64,000 nucleotides of DNA from Wolfiporia cocos (Eukaryota; Basidiomycota; Agaricomycetes; Polyporales; Phaeolaceae), in the NCBI GenBank assembly GCA_029448655.1, contig JACCLO010000002.1, forward strand, positions 1,798,001 to 1,862,000, written 5' to 3'. Position numbers and translations under genes: made by a program. Shown in pieces: positions 36,903 through 49,461 of this stretch. The notes under the pieces are model-generated. The model saw nothing but the letters and a program-made list of their open reading frames with translations, made no database searches and was not told the DNA's origin. The stretch's first letter is position 1, and every line of letters starts with the position of its first letter.

Positions 36903-39900
36903 CTAGTCCCTAATACGACCTGTGGAGACAGTGTAAAGACGTGCCGCGATGTTCATACTTTGCAGTTCCTGAGAGTAGATAGTGAGCAAAGACATTAGTA
37001 TGTAGAATTCAGCGAGATGTACCTGGAACAGTAGTTTCGCGGCATAAGGAATGTATAGTTGTGAACACGCCGTCTTGTTTTTGCATGATCGACACTCGAA
37101 CGTCTGCTTTTTCTGCGGAGACATAGTATGAGCTAATGTCAACAAATTCATCTGCGCAAATATACTCACGAGGTTGGCGATCGCTGTCAAACCACAGCTG
37201 TATAATGCCCGTCAGTGCATACGACCATATGGCAAGAGAGAATGACTGACATGTCGCAGACATGTAACCGGTACGCATCACTAGCTTCGAACAGACGCTC
37301 CTTCAAGAACGCAGCAACACCATGAGATATCATACAATCACGCTCCATCTCTCCGAAACGGAGACCACCGTCACGACTACGACCCTCGACCGGCTGTCTG
37401 GTGAGAATCTGCACAGGACCTCTTGCACGCGAGTGGATCTTGTCATCCACCATGTGCTTTAGTCGCTGGTAGTACGTTGGGCCGAAGTAGATCTGCGCCT
37501 GGAGCTTACGGCCTGTGTGGCCATGGTACATCACCTCCAACCCACGAGATTGATAACCTTTGCTTCGAAGAACCGCGGACACTCCCTCGACGGTTAGGTC
37601 AGTGAATGGCGTGGCATCACCTTCGTTTCCGTTGAGCGTTGCAACCTTGGACAAGAGACATTCGACCAAGTGCCCAATTGTCATACGAGAGGGAATGGCA
37701 TGAGGGTTGATTATAATGTCGGGAGTGATACCCTCCGCTGTGAAGGGCATGTCCTCTTGTCGATACGTGATACCAATTGTACCCTTCTGACCATGACGAG
37801 AAGCGAACTTGTCGCCGATCTGAGGGATACGAGTAGACCGTACACGGATCTTGACGAACTTCTGGCCCTCCGCGTTCGTGGTAATGAGAACTTGATCGAT
37901 GATACCACTCTCGGTACTCTTCAGCGGCGTGGATACATCCCGTCGGGTATGCGCCCGTGTCCGCTGGCCAAGCTCCTCACTATCTTGCGGTATTGGCGCT
38001 GTCTTCCCAATTATAATATCCTCGCCGTTGACGCCGGTGCCAGGAGCAATGAGACCATCGTCTTCCAGCTTGTCATACGTACCGTGCTTCATGCGGAGAG
38101 TGGTATCGCGTGTAGGCTTCTCAAACTCCTCGAGCTGCTGGACGCCACTCTTCTTCTCCAGATCCATGTAGCTCCGGTAGTACATACTCCGGAACAAGCC
38201 ACGGTCGATGGAGCTCTGATTCATGATGACGGAATCTTCCTGATTGTATCCGCTGTAACAGAGAATGGCCACAATCGCATTCTGGCCTGCAGGAAGTTCT
38301 CTGAATCGCAGGTACTCCATGGAGCGAGTGGTGGCAAGAGGCTTCTGCGGGTAATAGAGGATGTTCGCCATGGTATCCATTCTGACGAGGAAGTTGGTTA
38401 GGTAGATCCCCATGGCTTGCTTACCCATGGCAGACTGGTACGTGTTACGAGGCGACTGCCAACGGCTTGAATATGACAACTATGCAAATGGACAAGGGTA
38501 ACACACCTGGTTGTGGTCTGGGAACGGAATGATACTAGCACACACACCCAAGATCATACTCGGATGGATTTCACAGTGCGTCCAAGTGTGCACGTTAGAA
38601 GTTGCCTTGATGCGCGCCGCAGGATCGAAGTCGCCATCATTGGCATGTGGATCGATGCCACTCGACTGCAGCCGCGAGTTCTCCAGATCCTCTGGCGTCA
38701 TGCAGATCATCACCGTCTCCTCTTCCTCGGCATCTAGCAACTCGACAACGCCGCCCTTGATGAGCTGGTCCCACTTGTAATCTTGACCTGCATCATCCTT
38801 CCCTCGGACGAGGTTATCGATGTGCTTCTTCGTCACAAGCAGGCGCTGGTTCTCGACAATGAAGAGTGGCCGGCATACTCGTCCTGCGTCAGTGTAGAGA
38901 CGCAGCTCCCGCTCTCGGATATCTCGCACAATGGACACCTCGGGACTGATATCGTCTTTCCGGCGCAGCTTTTTGATCGTATTGACAAGGTTCGCTGGGT
39001 CGCGGTGGACACCCATCCAGACACCATTGACGAACACCTTCGTGCACGGCACATTCGAGCGTGCGTTGTCCTCGAGCGCCTCGAGACCCCACTCTTCCAA
39101 AAACTCGATCACTGGCGCGGAAAGAGAGCCGACAGAAATACAGGACATGAGCGAAAGGTTCTTGACGAGACCACAAGCCTGTCCTTCGGGTGTCTCGGCA
39201 GGGCACACCATGCCCCAGTGGGTGTTGTGAAGCTGACGCGGTTTGGCAATCTTGCCCTCGCGTCCAAGAGGGGTGTTACACCGACGCAGATGCGAGAGTG
39301 TCGATGCGTATGTATACCGGTTAAGCACCTGAGAGACACCGGCCTTCGAGGCCATCGACTTCTTCTGGTCACCCCAATTACCCGTAGCAAGGGAGTACTT
39401 GAGACCATTGGTGATAGTGTTGTGCTTCACTGCTAGGTTCAAGTTGAACTCCTTGTGTGTCTCCACACACTGCGAGCGTAGTGAGTATTACGCTGTGTAT
39501 GCCGAGTGCGGCAGCACTGGCGCCTACCTTCTGCAAGTACCGGTAGACATCCTTGGTCAGTTTGCGGAACAACATCCGGAACAGGTTCGCCAGGAGGGGT
39601 CCTGCCAAATCCAGCCGCTTCTTACCGAAGTGGTCACGGTCGTCCAGGTCTCTCCGCTCCATCGCTGCGAGCAGCAATCGGTGAATCATGTAGCCAAAGA
39701 AGTATGCCTTCTTCGACTCAGACCCCTCCGCCATCGAGACATGCGGCAGCATCTCCTTCTGCAGAATCTCCTGCGCGTACCGCAGACGTCGCTCACGGTT
39801 GAGACCGGTCGTTGTGCCACGGTTTCCGATGAAATCCAAGGCAACCTGCGCATAATGTAAGTTAGGATACTTGAGCGATGCTTTAATATACGGACCTCGC

Positions 39901-41081
39901 GATCCTGGATGACGAAACCGTCATCAATACAGGGCTTGAGCATTTCAAGCATTTGCGCGTCTTGCATGTCATAACAGATGTGCTCGAGGATATCGCGGTC
40001 AGAGATGACACCGAGCGCGCGGAAGACAACCCAAATGGGAATGTCGACCTTGATGTACGGAATCGTCGCTTTCATGACATTTCCTAACTAAAGCCAGGAG
40101 CCCTGCTTAGAACAAGCTCTGCCTGGTGCTGTTCTGCAGTCTTACCGAGCGCTCTTGATTTCGGTGGTAGAGCTTGACCTGGAATTGACTGATCGTCTTG
40201 CCACCCCTTTCCACTGCACTACGAATCTCGGCAAGGAAGCTGATCGGTGATGGCTGCGCCTTTGCGAAGACGTAAACGTGGTTTGTGGCCATGCGCTCCT
40301 GTGCGATCAGCACTTTCTCCGAGCCGTTGATAATGAAGTATCCTCCGGAGTCGAACGGACATTCATTCAGGTCGTACAACTCTTCTTCTTGCAGCTCGTA
40401 GAGGATGCAGAACGACGACCGAAGCATGATGGGAACCTACAATGTGCGCCATGGTTCCTAGATGCTGCCCGCATGGATGAAAAGAGTGACGCACCTTCCC
40501 AATCCACACCTTTCTTGAGTCCTCATACGTCTCCTCCTGCTCCGCGTCCCACTTTAGATCCCCAGTCGCACTGTCCGGATCCTCCCTTCCAATCAACACT
40601 CGCTTTTTCATCTCGATATACAGCGGCGCCGAGTATGTTAGGTTCCGCAACCGCGCCTCCTGCGGGAAGACGGGGACCACCGAGCCGTCCGCCTCGGTGA
40701 CGGTCGGGCGTGACAGGTAGATCTGTCCAAACTTGATCTCGTAGCGGCGGTTCACGTCGCCCTCGTGGCCAGTGTGCTGGTCGCTCTGGTCGAGAATGAG
40801 GTCCGCATTTTCGTCAACGAGCTCCTGCATCGTGTTTTGCACGAACTCGTCGAACGAATCGAGCTGCTGCCGCACAAGACCCTTCTGCTCGAAGAAACTT
40901 GAGATCACCGTCCAGCAGTCCTCCTGGCTGATCTCGTCGTAGTCCTCCTCTTCCTCGTCGTCATATCCGTATCCGGTCTCATCGTAAAAGGACGTCTGTG
41001 TGGAGTCGAAGTCTGCGGCTGCGAGGCAATGTTAGATGAGGAGTATTTTCCCCTACCAATGTCGACGGTACCTTGACTCAT
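36903..41081 (-). CDS. RPB2: RNA polymerase II second-largest subunit RPB2
   Basis: Core Pol II subunit. Exons 41081-41072, 41018-40495, 40436-40146, 40087-39896, 39845-39528, 39469-38507, 38455-37251, 37197-37170, 37112-37023 and 36968-36903 give 1,228 aa, the normal length. Hallmarks in order: acidic N-terminus, [52 protein letters not shown] (lobe/fork), [70 protein letters not shown] (active-centre Asp), [12 protein letters not shown] (hybrid binding) and a C-terminal CxxC...CxxC clamp finger (VCDICG...CRSCKN). Exon 1 is 10 nt. The gene ends 95 bp from the convergent PTM1-like stop. Useful for placing the organism. Confidence 0.98.
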
Positions 41082-41529
41082 TTTGAAGATGGAGATGGTA
41101 CAGAGCCTAATTGACGGTGATAGAGCGTGCAAGAGAAGGCAGAACCAAGATGTACTGGACCAGGGAGTGGCGGCAGGAGGAGGCTACGAGTCGGACGCCT
41201 CCAAGCGAGGCCGCGTTGTTTGTGCTGACCAATGTTAGCGGGCGCTTATCCCTTCCCGATCAGACTTTTGACTTCACCGGTCTCTGTGCATTGGTTCTCG
41301 TCTCCGTGCCCAGACTGGGACAACAGCTAAGCACTTGGTAATCTCTCTTGAAGTATACGCTCTGCCTGGAGGGACCCTCTCGCCGCCGGTCGATGCTTGC
41401 ATACTGAGAATCATGCTACAGGTTGGCCTGGACTCTATACAAGTTATCCGGCATACCCGGCACTGTGTGCATTTACTCCGCAGGGAGTCCGAACACTGGC
41501 ATAATCTCGTCGCATTAAAAGCTTCAGCC

Positions 41530-42708
41530 TCACGCTGGAATAACCTTCAGCAGCCTATCCATCTTCTTCCTTGCGCTGCTCGCATACGAACCCTATCGTA
41601 CGGAGCTACTGTCAACAGCCTTGTCGTCAAAGACCACCCGTATACATACCCCAAAGAGGACTGTGTGATTGAGGTAATGGTACAATTCGTACAGATCGCT
41701 CCGCAGCTCGTACTGGTCCTCTGGCTCGGATTTCGGTAGATGTTCGTGGTATGTCTTGAAGAATGACGGGGGAATCCCGCCAAAAATACGCGCAATTGCT
41801 AGGCTGGGGTTGCTTGATCAGCACGAGTCCTACATACTACATTATGACACACTAACTCTGCCTCATTGTGACCAAAGTATGAAGATGGATCAAAGATTAT
41901 AGGCTGGCCAGTCTTCCTGTCCGTGCCGGTGTTACCGCTCTAGATTAAAATGTTTCATTCCATACATCGCCGACCATCAAAGTTATACTCACCCATAGGT
42001 CACCATGGAGAAGCACTGGCTGGATCACAAGAGGTCTGAGGAGAGCAGGAATTACACTGAAGGGAGATAGTCAACACCATGCACATCAATCGCGAGCAGG
42101 TCCGCTCACCGCTCTCGGATCTCCTGCCCTTGCTTGCATAAACTCTCGTAGCCACCTTGCGCGTTCAACTTATCGAGAAGACCCTCTATCAGTGCATCAT
42201 AGCACTGCTCCCACGTTTCATACCAGCCATTATCCTGCCTCGTTGCGCCACAAAAGGTCGGCACCTCGAAGCCGAACCCTTTTGTGCTCTTGTAGGTGTG
42301 CACCTCCGCCGCGAGCCTCTTCCCCAGTACCTTGGCGGTGCCATCTGTCAACGACCCCATATCAACGTATTCCGAGAGGAAGTAAGGCTTTCCGACATCG
42401 CTAGGCGACTCGGCTGTCTCCTCATCAATCACTCCATATGCAATGAGACGCGGTGCAAGTCCTGGTGCAGCGATGTTGAGTGCCTTGAGAGACTCTGCCT
42501 CGCCGACATACTGCTCCTTCTCGCTCGCGGAGCCTATCTTGCCGATGTAGCCTGCTCCGGACGACGACTTGATTGGCGGTGACGAGGACGCTGTGAGCGT
42601 GGCACCAGGCTCTTCCTTCTGAATACTCTGTACGAATACACAATGTATGTTTGAGGGCATGGTGGCTTGCCGAACGAGACGATGGATGCTTGCGAAAGGA
42701 TGGACCAT
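41530..42708 (-). CDS. Fructosamine-3-kinase / ketosamine kinase
   Basis: Phosphorylates Amadori sugar adducts on proteins, starting their deglycation. Exons 42708-42110, 42056-41993, 41939-41857, 41803-41650 and 41592-41530 join in frame (introns 53, 53, 53 and 57 nt). From the internal ATG at 42660 the product is 304 aa, the usual length. The upstream ATG at 42708 adds 16 residues (MVHPFASIHRLVRQAT) that could be a leader. Motifs: GEAESLKALNIAAPGLAPRL, the catalytic HGDLWSGN loop and FDPSSYFGHNEADLA (metal Asp). The second intron splits the loop right after HGDLW. Transcribed in the same direction as RPB2, 449 bp upstream of its start. Confidence 0.93.
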
Positions 42709-42946
42709 CGAGACGCGGCGAGTGTACTGCCTGCGACTATGACGCAACTGTGAATCGCCGATTAGTGGACTATACTCTAGATCAGATCATGTGTCCGATT
42801 TAAATCGAGTCCAATGCAATTAGCCGGCCCCATTACAATTTCAAGGCACCGATGTGTTCGTCGACCGCGCTATACATTATCTCATTCGTAAGCAAGCTTG
42901 CTCGTCCCTCATCCGTCTGCATCACCACACTTGTCTGCACACTACC
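42709..42946. promoter_or_regulatory. Divergent promoter FN3K / flavin oxidoreductase
   Basis: A 238-bp gap between opposed start codons. A CTATACATTATC stretch at about 42871 is a weak TATA candidate for the oxidoreductase. Confidence 0.3.
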
Positions 42947-44590
42947 ATGCCCTCCTACAATTTAGTACGCGGAGCGGACCAGTTCTACGCGGCGAACGAG
43001 CCACCAATCGGAACACCTTACCCCGAAGCGAGTATCCCGACAACTAACATCGAGTCAGATCTTCGCGTTCTAACTTCGGGCTCGTGCAGGGTGTCTACCC
43101 GCAGAATGCGCAGCTGCCGGTGCTGTTCCAGCCGCTGACGCTACGGGGAACGACGTTCAAGAACAGAATCATCGTCGTACGTGCCGACGAGCGCGGTGTG
43201 GGCAGGGTGGCAGACTGACTGGTTCGCAGTCCCCCATGTGCCAGTACAGCTCGGACCATGGCAGTGCTACGGACTGGCACCTGGTACACATTGGGGTATG
43301 TACGCGTGCACATTGTAGCCCCATAGAGCCATTTACCGAATCCTCGAAAGGGATTTGCGACTCGGGGAGCTGGTGCGATCTGCATGGAAGCCACGGCCGT
43401 TGTGCCCGAGGGCCGGATCTCGCCACAGGACGCGGTAAGTCCACTTTCACATATATTAAGCGTCAATACTTACCAAGCGTCGCGTATGCTATGTAGGGAC
43501 TATGGCTAGACAAGCAAATAGCGCCTCTCCAGCGAATCGTCAAGTTCGTACACGCCCACGACACTCTCATCGGCGTACAACTCTCGCACGCCGGCCGGAA
43601 ATCGTCCACGATTGCGCCATGGATGCACTCTGACTCTGCGAAGACGAGAAAAGCGGCTTCATGGATTCACCCCAAAGAAGAGGGCGGCTGGCCTGACGGA
43701 GGTACGCGCGGCTCGAGATGACTGGCGCGCGAAGACTTACTCGTGCCGCAGTGTACGGCCCCAGTGACATTGCCTTCTCGCCCGAGTACCCCACTCCCAA
43801 ACCCATGGACGAAGACCGCATGCTCTACGTCGAGGACGAATGGATACAGGCCGTAGAGCGCTGCAAGACGGTGGGCTGTGCGTCCGCATCATTCCTCATA
43901 CCACTTCTGCTCAACGGGATCTCTCACAGACGACTTCATCGAGATCCATGCCGCGCATGGCTACCTGCTGCACCAGTACCTCTCCCCGCTGAGCAACACG
44001 CGTACGGACGAGTTCGGCGGCGCGCTGCTCGAGAACCGCATGCGCTGGCCGCTCCGCCTCCTCGCGCGTATCCGCGCAGCATGGGACAAACCGCTCTTCG
44101 TGCGCGTCAGCGCGACGGACTGGGCAGAGGGCCCCGAGCGCGACGCGGACGGCACATGGAGGCAATGGGGGCCAGAGCAGACGAAAGTGTTCGTCGGCGA
44201 GCTGCAGAACATTGGCATCGATCTGATTGATGTGTCGACTGGTGGGGTTTGGGTGCATCAGAAAATTCCGGTCGAGCCTGGCTATCAGGTACATCCATGA
44301 GCTCTGACACGACCGCACATCCTCACTGACATGAATAGGTATCGTTCGCGGAGAAGATCAAGAAAGCGTATCCTAACTTGTCGATTGGGACTGTTGGCCT
44401 CATCACTGACCCTCTCCAAGCCGAATCATACTTACGCGACGGTAAAGCGGATGTCGTCTTCCTTGCACGAGAGCTGATTCGCACGCCGGAATGGCCGTTG
44501 TTGGCGGCGCAGAAACTTGGCATTGCAATCAAGCCTGCAAATCAGTACGAGCGTGGCTGGGCAGAGATGCTGACTCCTAGATTAAATTAG
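42947..44590 (+). CDS. YqjM-like Old Yellow Enzyme family flavin oxidoreductase
   Basis: FMN-dependent NAD(P)H:ene-reductase type enzyme. Exons 42947-43066, 43105-43176, 43230-43295, 43351-43434, 43497-43701, 43752-43877, 43930-44288 and 44339-44590 give 427 aa. Barrel motifs in order: [27 protein letters not shown] (with the Cys typical of the YqjM subclass), [60 protein letters not shown] and [16 protein letters not shown]. Substrate unknown. The first intron as modelled (43067-43104) is only 38 nt with a weak donor, so the N-terminal 40 residues are uncertain. Confidence 0.9.
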
Positions 44591-44947
44591 ACTTTGTAGT
44601 TTCTCAGGAAACAGGAGAATATGCGACAGAAAATTAGCTTAAGCCACAGAGGTATTTTCTCGTGTCCATATGTTGGGAAAGCTCTACTTCCACTATTGGG
44701 GCATTGCGTGCCCGAAAGACTTCAGGTAGGTCTGCATCCGCGAAGGCCAGTCAGACATATTTGTATCAGAGCTTATACTTCATTCTCTGTGTCTAAGAAT
44801 AGAGATATTGCGGTGCGTTCCAAGATTGCGTCTACTAATGTCACAAGTCTATTCTCTAGCAAGATAGGTTCCGTGTCTGGATTACTTGCTCATATGCTAG
44901 GTGTAAGCCTATCAGCAACAAGTCAGTACTATGAACGTCACGTCAGG
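44591..44947. other. Intergenic between convergent genes, 357 bp
   Basis: 3' flank of the flavin oxidoreductase and the ABC1-family gene. Nothing else recognised. Confidence 0.4.
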
Positions 44948-47262
44948 CTAGAAAGCGTACAAATCGTATTTTATGAGCTGATCTGCGTCTACAAATGCGG
45001 CGGAAGCCAGCTCGCGGGCCTCCATATAAGCCCACACCTGGATCCCAGGTCAGTATATATCCTCCCGCTGTGCACAAGAACATACCTTCAAGAAGGCGCC
45101 AACGTTGCCGGAAGGCAACTGCGTCATCGTCTCCTGCGTCGACATCTGCCTGCCTAATTGCCTCAAGATCGGCAATGCGCTCTTGAACAAGTCCAATCCC
45201 GGATCTAACTGCCGTCCAATCCCTTCAAGCAACAATATCGAAATTACCGTGTTGACGAAGTCGCCCTCCATCTTGACGTGGTGCTGTCTGACCGCCTTCA
45301 GCACGGCAGTGAGGATGTCAGAGATTTTGATCTGCCCGAGCGAGAACGTCTTGCGCTTCACGTTGAGCACAATGTGCTGCATGCGGAGCGCGAACGTCTC
45401 GGGGTCGAGCGCGAGCTCCGGCGTGCGGCAGCGCTCGACCATGAGCGTGCCTGCGCGATACCCGTCGAACTCGGCGACGGCCCTGAAGAGGTCCAGGAAG
45501 TTCGTCCGGTTCTTCTCGTTCAGCGTCGTCACAAGCCCCGCGTCGACGAAGACAATCTCAGGCAAGTATCCCGCTGAGTGCAAGGAGGCGAGCTCGGCGC
45601 GCCAGGCGGACGGGTCGCCGACGAGTGTGCGGAGGTGGTTCACGATGTTGTCGGAGAGCTCGGCTTCTGGCGTGGCGGGGGGTGCTTTGTGCATGAGCGA
45701 GGAAGCAGTGTTCCGGATGGAGATGTTGTGAGGCTTAGTGAACTTGATCATGATATTACCAGGGTGTAAATCTGAGTGCACAAAGTTGTCCAGCAGCAGC
45801 ATGTTCTAAGCAAATTTTGAGGAATGTATCTGAACAGATACCGATGCATTCACTTACCAGGAAAGTGTCAAGGCCAACCTCCGCCAACAAATCATTGTAT
45901 GGCCCGCCACCATTCTTCATGAACAATTCGAGCGGCAGGGCATTCTGATACTCCTCCACCAGTACATCCTTGGTGCTCCACATCCTTAGCGGCCTCGGGA
46001 ACGTCACAGGCAGCTTCCGTCCCGCGAAGTTCTTCTCAAATACCTCCAGATTTGCTGCCTCGACGCGCAAATCGAGCTGCTCGTGCATCATTCGCCCAAA
46101 CACGGCGACCTCCTCGGGGAGCGAGATCCACTGCATGCCCGGGAGGAGGGTGATCACCCGCGCAAAGAACGCCATGATCGCAAGGTCGCGCGCAATGAGC
46201 TTCGAGACGTGCGGGTGCAGGATCTTGATGGCAACAGCGGCGGTGGGGACGGAGGGTGGGGGTTCTTGTCTAAGTGCTGACGGGAGAACCTTCTTGCGAT
46301 GCCGCTTTGGCGTTAGGTGCGAAGGCGGGATGAGATCCTGCTTGAGGGTGCCTTTGTAGACCTGAGGATGTACATGCATTAGAGCGCGCAGAACGCATAG
46401 TCATAATCGCCCACCTGTGCAATAGCACCAGTACCAATGGGAGTTTCGTCAAACTCTTCAAACACCTCGTCGAAAGGGCGCTGGAACACATGTTCAATCA
46501 CGCGTTTTGTGTGCGCAAATACATGCGCCTTCCCGCGAGAATGCAGAGCACCTAGGCGTTCACAGAGCAGGGATGGGAAGAGGTCGGCACGAGATGCTGC
46601 CCACTGGGCTAGCTGGGTACTATCCGATCAGCACTGAGTACGCGGCGTGGCGCGACCGTGATGGCTCGGTCTCCGCATACCTTGGTGAACGTCGGTCCAG
46701 CTCTCTGCATCTGGCTCGTCAAGTATCCGTACCACCAGACCGCACCCCATCGGTCTCCATGAAGCCGCTCTTCAGGGTGCCCAATCAGTAGCATAGGTGA
46801 TGTCAGCAGTACCGGCATAAAGAGGCACATGAGGTAGACAAAGCGCTTTGCAGTGAGGAGCGGTTCCCAGATGTGATCGCGGAGGAATACAATAACGCGT
46901 GCGACGATGCGCGTGTCGGCCGCCTCCGCGGGAGAGAGGATTGTCGGCTCGATGACGACGGGAGCCGCTTCATGGCATGGGATGAGCGTCGGCGATGCGA
47001 AGAGAGCAGGGAGGTGTGAACGCGGCTCCGGGGCGAGGTAGAGTGCGAGGCCGCCGCCGACCGGGATGGCCCAGAGCAAGCGTCTCCGGAGGAGGTGCCA
47101 TGGCCGAGGAGTGACGCTTCGGGTGAAAAACTGCGAGGAGAACGCGCGGCGCGGCGGGCTCGGAGCATGATGCAGTCTAAGCGAAAGAGAGACAGTGCGG
47201 GGCGGGGCTAGGGCGGCGTGTCTGAGGCCAGACCGCAGACATGAGAAACGGAGAGCCAGCAT
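44948..47262 (-). CDS. ABC1/ADCK-family atypical kinase, ADCK2-like, mitochondrial
   Basis: UbiB/COQ8-type protein-kinase-like protein, probably in the mitochondrial inner membrane and linked to coenzyme Q homeostasis. Exons 47262-46681, 46612-46415, 46361-45858, 45805-45086 and 45037-44948 give 697 aa. An Arg-rich presequence and two hydrophobic stretches precede the kinase-like domain. Motifs: KLAQWAASRADLFP (the family KxGQ motif, here with Ala for Gly), the Ala-rich loop GTGAIAQVYKG, VAIKILHPHV (Lys), DNFVHSDLHPGNIMI (catalytic) and VFVDAGLV (DFG equivalent). Closest in layout to human ADCK2 and yeast YPL109C, judged from memory of the family rather than by alignment. Confidence 0.9.
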
Positions 47263-47796
47263 GTAGCAAGTAGCTCAGCGGGTGCGCATGGCGCCGTGGA
47301 GAACGAAAGAGACAACGAGCTCGAGGACTGCCACGATGGACTCGAGTATAGTCGACGGAATCGTCGGTTTGTCGGAGAGCTTGACGGTGCGTCATTTGCC
47401 GGCACGTGCGCGCGAAGTCGGGGCGAGTCTGTTATGTCGCGGCCAAGCAGCGCAACAATGGTCAACCTCAGACTCATAAGCGTCTTTACGATTGCACTGA
47501 TTTCTGCGGTGACTATATCCATGACCGCAGATTAACGCAGACAATGCTCAACGGTACATACACTTTCCTTCAGGCGAGTTACCCGAATACTTCTCACCAT
47601 ATATCATCATGATGCAGATCTTCTACAGTAGGCAGGATGTCGCAGAGCCGCTGTCAATCAGATATTGTATGAATAATCTTTACTCGATGCCAATATGGTC
47701 AGCAGTTCCAAACCATTTTTTCTCAGAGGCCCCGCGCATTTCCCGCTTATAGTTTGGGGACATAGTGTATTGGCATTTCTATTAGCTGCTCTGGTA
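47263..47796. other. Upstream region of the ABC1 gene, ~530 bp
   Basis: Opposing open frames (47296-47535 plus, 47208-47522 minus) overlap each other with no recognisable motif. I do not support a gene here. Confidence 0.3.
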
Positions 47797-47972
47797 CTGT
47801 CAGACGCGCCCAATACAACTTCCCTTCTTCCAGCGGCATCTCGGCGGGTGCGCACATCTCGAAGGTAGTTTCGTTTCCAGCTCGGCATCGTCGCTGGCAA
47901 AGGTGAAGAGTGTCGCCTGAATCTCACTCCTCTTAATTTTGCCGCAGGTCTGGGAAGCGCGCAGGCCGATCA
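47797..47972 (+). pseudogene. Decayed fragment of a SAM-dependent methyltransferase gene
   Basis: Read on the plus strand this stretch matches, in order, pieces of the intact methyltransferase at 53421-54278: a segment equivalent to TRAVQLSLFQQHLG, then SAHLDI, then NSVPALAKTKSI, and after a large deletion the C-terminal VWEARKPI (26 bases GGTCTGGGAAGCGCGC[A/G]GGCC.. nearly identical). Frames shift between pieces and a stop interrupts them. It lies ~5.5 kb from the intact copy and in the opposite orientation. The upstream and downstream parts are missing. Confidence 0.65.
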
Positions 47973-48445
47973 GGGGGATTATCCCTCCCCCCTCCCCCAA
48001 CGGCGAGCGACGATCTCCACTAATGCCTCGTGTTGTGTTATCATAAAGACTGGCCATGACTGTGATCCCTTCACTTTGATCTACTACTGTGGCTTCCTCA
48101 AAAGAATCTTCGTATATGCCTGCCTCTGACCAGGAGGCGCACGGGTACGCATCGGATGGTCCAGCTTCACTGTCATCATCTGATGTATCTTACTCATATT
48201 TTCGCGGTAGAGGTGATGGGTGACAATGCGTGCCAAGTATAACATCTCTGATAACCTCTTAATCTCGGCCGTTTTGGATGCAAACCCCTCGCACTTCTCA
48301 TGCTGCATCACATCAACGAGCGCAACTTGGCCAGCAGAAATTTGTGGAGTAGCCAGGTCTCGACCAGGTTCCATCGCCTCTACGACCTTTGGTTCCGCGC
48401 CTACGTTTCGCACAGGTACGACAAGGGACCTCAGGAAACGATATA

Positions 48446-49461
48446 CAGTCATCGATCACTCAATGAGACACGATCACTCAATGAGACAAACGACCTTGTT
48501 ATTTGATTTCTGCTTCCCACTTCCGCATTTGCACCTCGGACTTCTTGTACATTCATTTGCATGTATTGTGAAAAGCTACTGCTAGAGTTCCAAGCAAGTA
48601 TTGCGAATATTGCATCTCTGACAGACCGACCATTGTTGGCTGTCCCTCAAAAACAAAATCCATTTCGAAAGATCAGTTCCACAGAAATTATGCAATACAG
48701 TGACAGTTGCAGCTATCAGGTTGCTATTTTGAATAACTTTCATCCGACCACGTCACCATAGCGGGACCCATTATATTCACCGAGATTGTCGAAAAAAGAG
48801 TATTGGAGGTGTTGCAGAGGCTAGTCTGATCAGGCGCCGGATGTCACATCACACCTTCCATATGGAACTAGCAATGCAGTTGCTGTAGCCTGTGTCGATT
48901 ATACATGTCGACTATACATGTTGCCATTACATAAAACTCCCAAAACCAGCTGCTGAGCATCATGGTTGGATGAGCTAGACCAACATGGAGAATTTCAGAA
49001 GTAGCAGCTCCAAATGGGCACTTGAAGCTTATAAGGCAGAAAGTGAACAAACCGGGGTCGAGGGAAGAGCCAAATGATGGCCAAAGCTGAAATGCACAGC
49101 TCTGCAGAAGCTAATACTACGGCCGAGGTTGGATTTGGAGGATCTAGATGAGAGCGAGCAAGGGGGCGGTGAGGAGGAAGGCGACAATGGGATAGTACCA
49201 GCTGATGAGATATACCTAATTGGGCCTAATCAGGCGTGATGTGACGCTGTCTCATTGAGTGGTCGTTCGTTGATAAGGACATTCAACCATTGTTCAAATT
49301 CCACTGCCTGTAGAGGGGCTTCGATAAGGGAACTCTCAATGCCAGATTGTGGAGGAGGTTGGGTCTGATACTCTGGTGTAGTCTGATTGGCACACGAGGA
49401 AGTCTACATGAAGTCCGAGGCAGTACAATATTTGGTTGTCTCATTGAGTGGTTGATGACTG
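48446..49461. mobile_element. TA-flanked inverted-repeat DNA element, ~1.02 kb, Tc1/mariner-like ends
   Basis: The left end CAGTCATCGATCACTCAATG matches the reverse complement of the right end (49438-49461) at 22 of 24 positions. Both ends begin CAGT-like and are flanked by TA (48444-48445 and 49462-49463), as expected for a Tc1/mariner target duplication. The core TCACTCAATGAGAC is repeated just inside each end (about 48472 and 49249). No transposase frame is evident, so the element is non-autonomous or decayed. Confidence 0.65.

Noticed and set aside
47208..47535. Overlapping opposite-strand frames upstream of the ABC1 gene
   Set aside because: The minus frame has one hydrophobic stretch but no recognisable family and no consistent splicing; could not be supported.
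48084..48452. 122-codon minus-strand open frame
   Set aside because: No domain recognised; its 5' end runs into the left inverted repeat of the TA element. Possibly repeat-derived.
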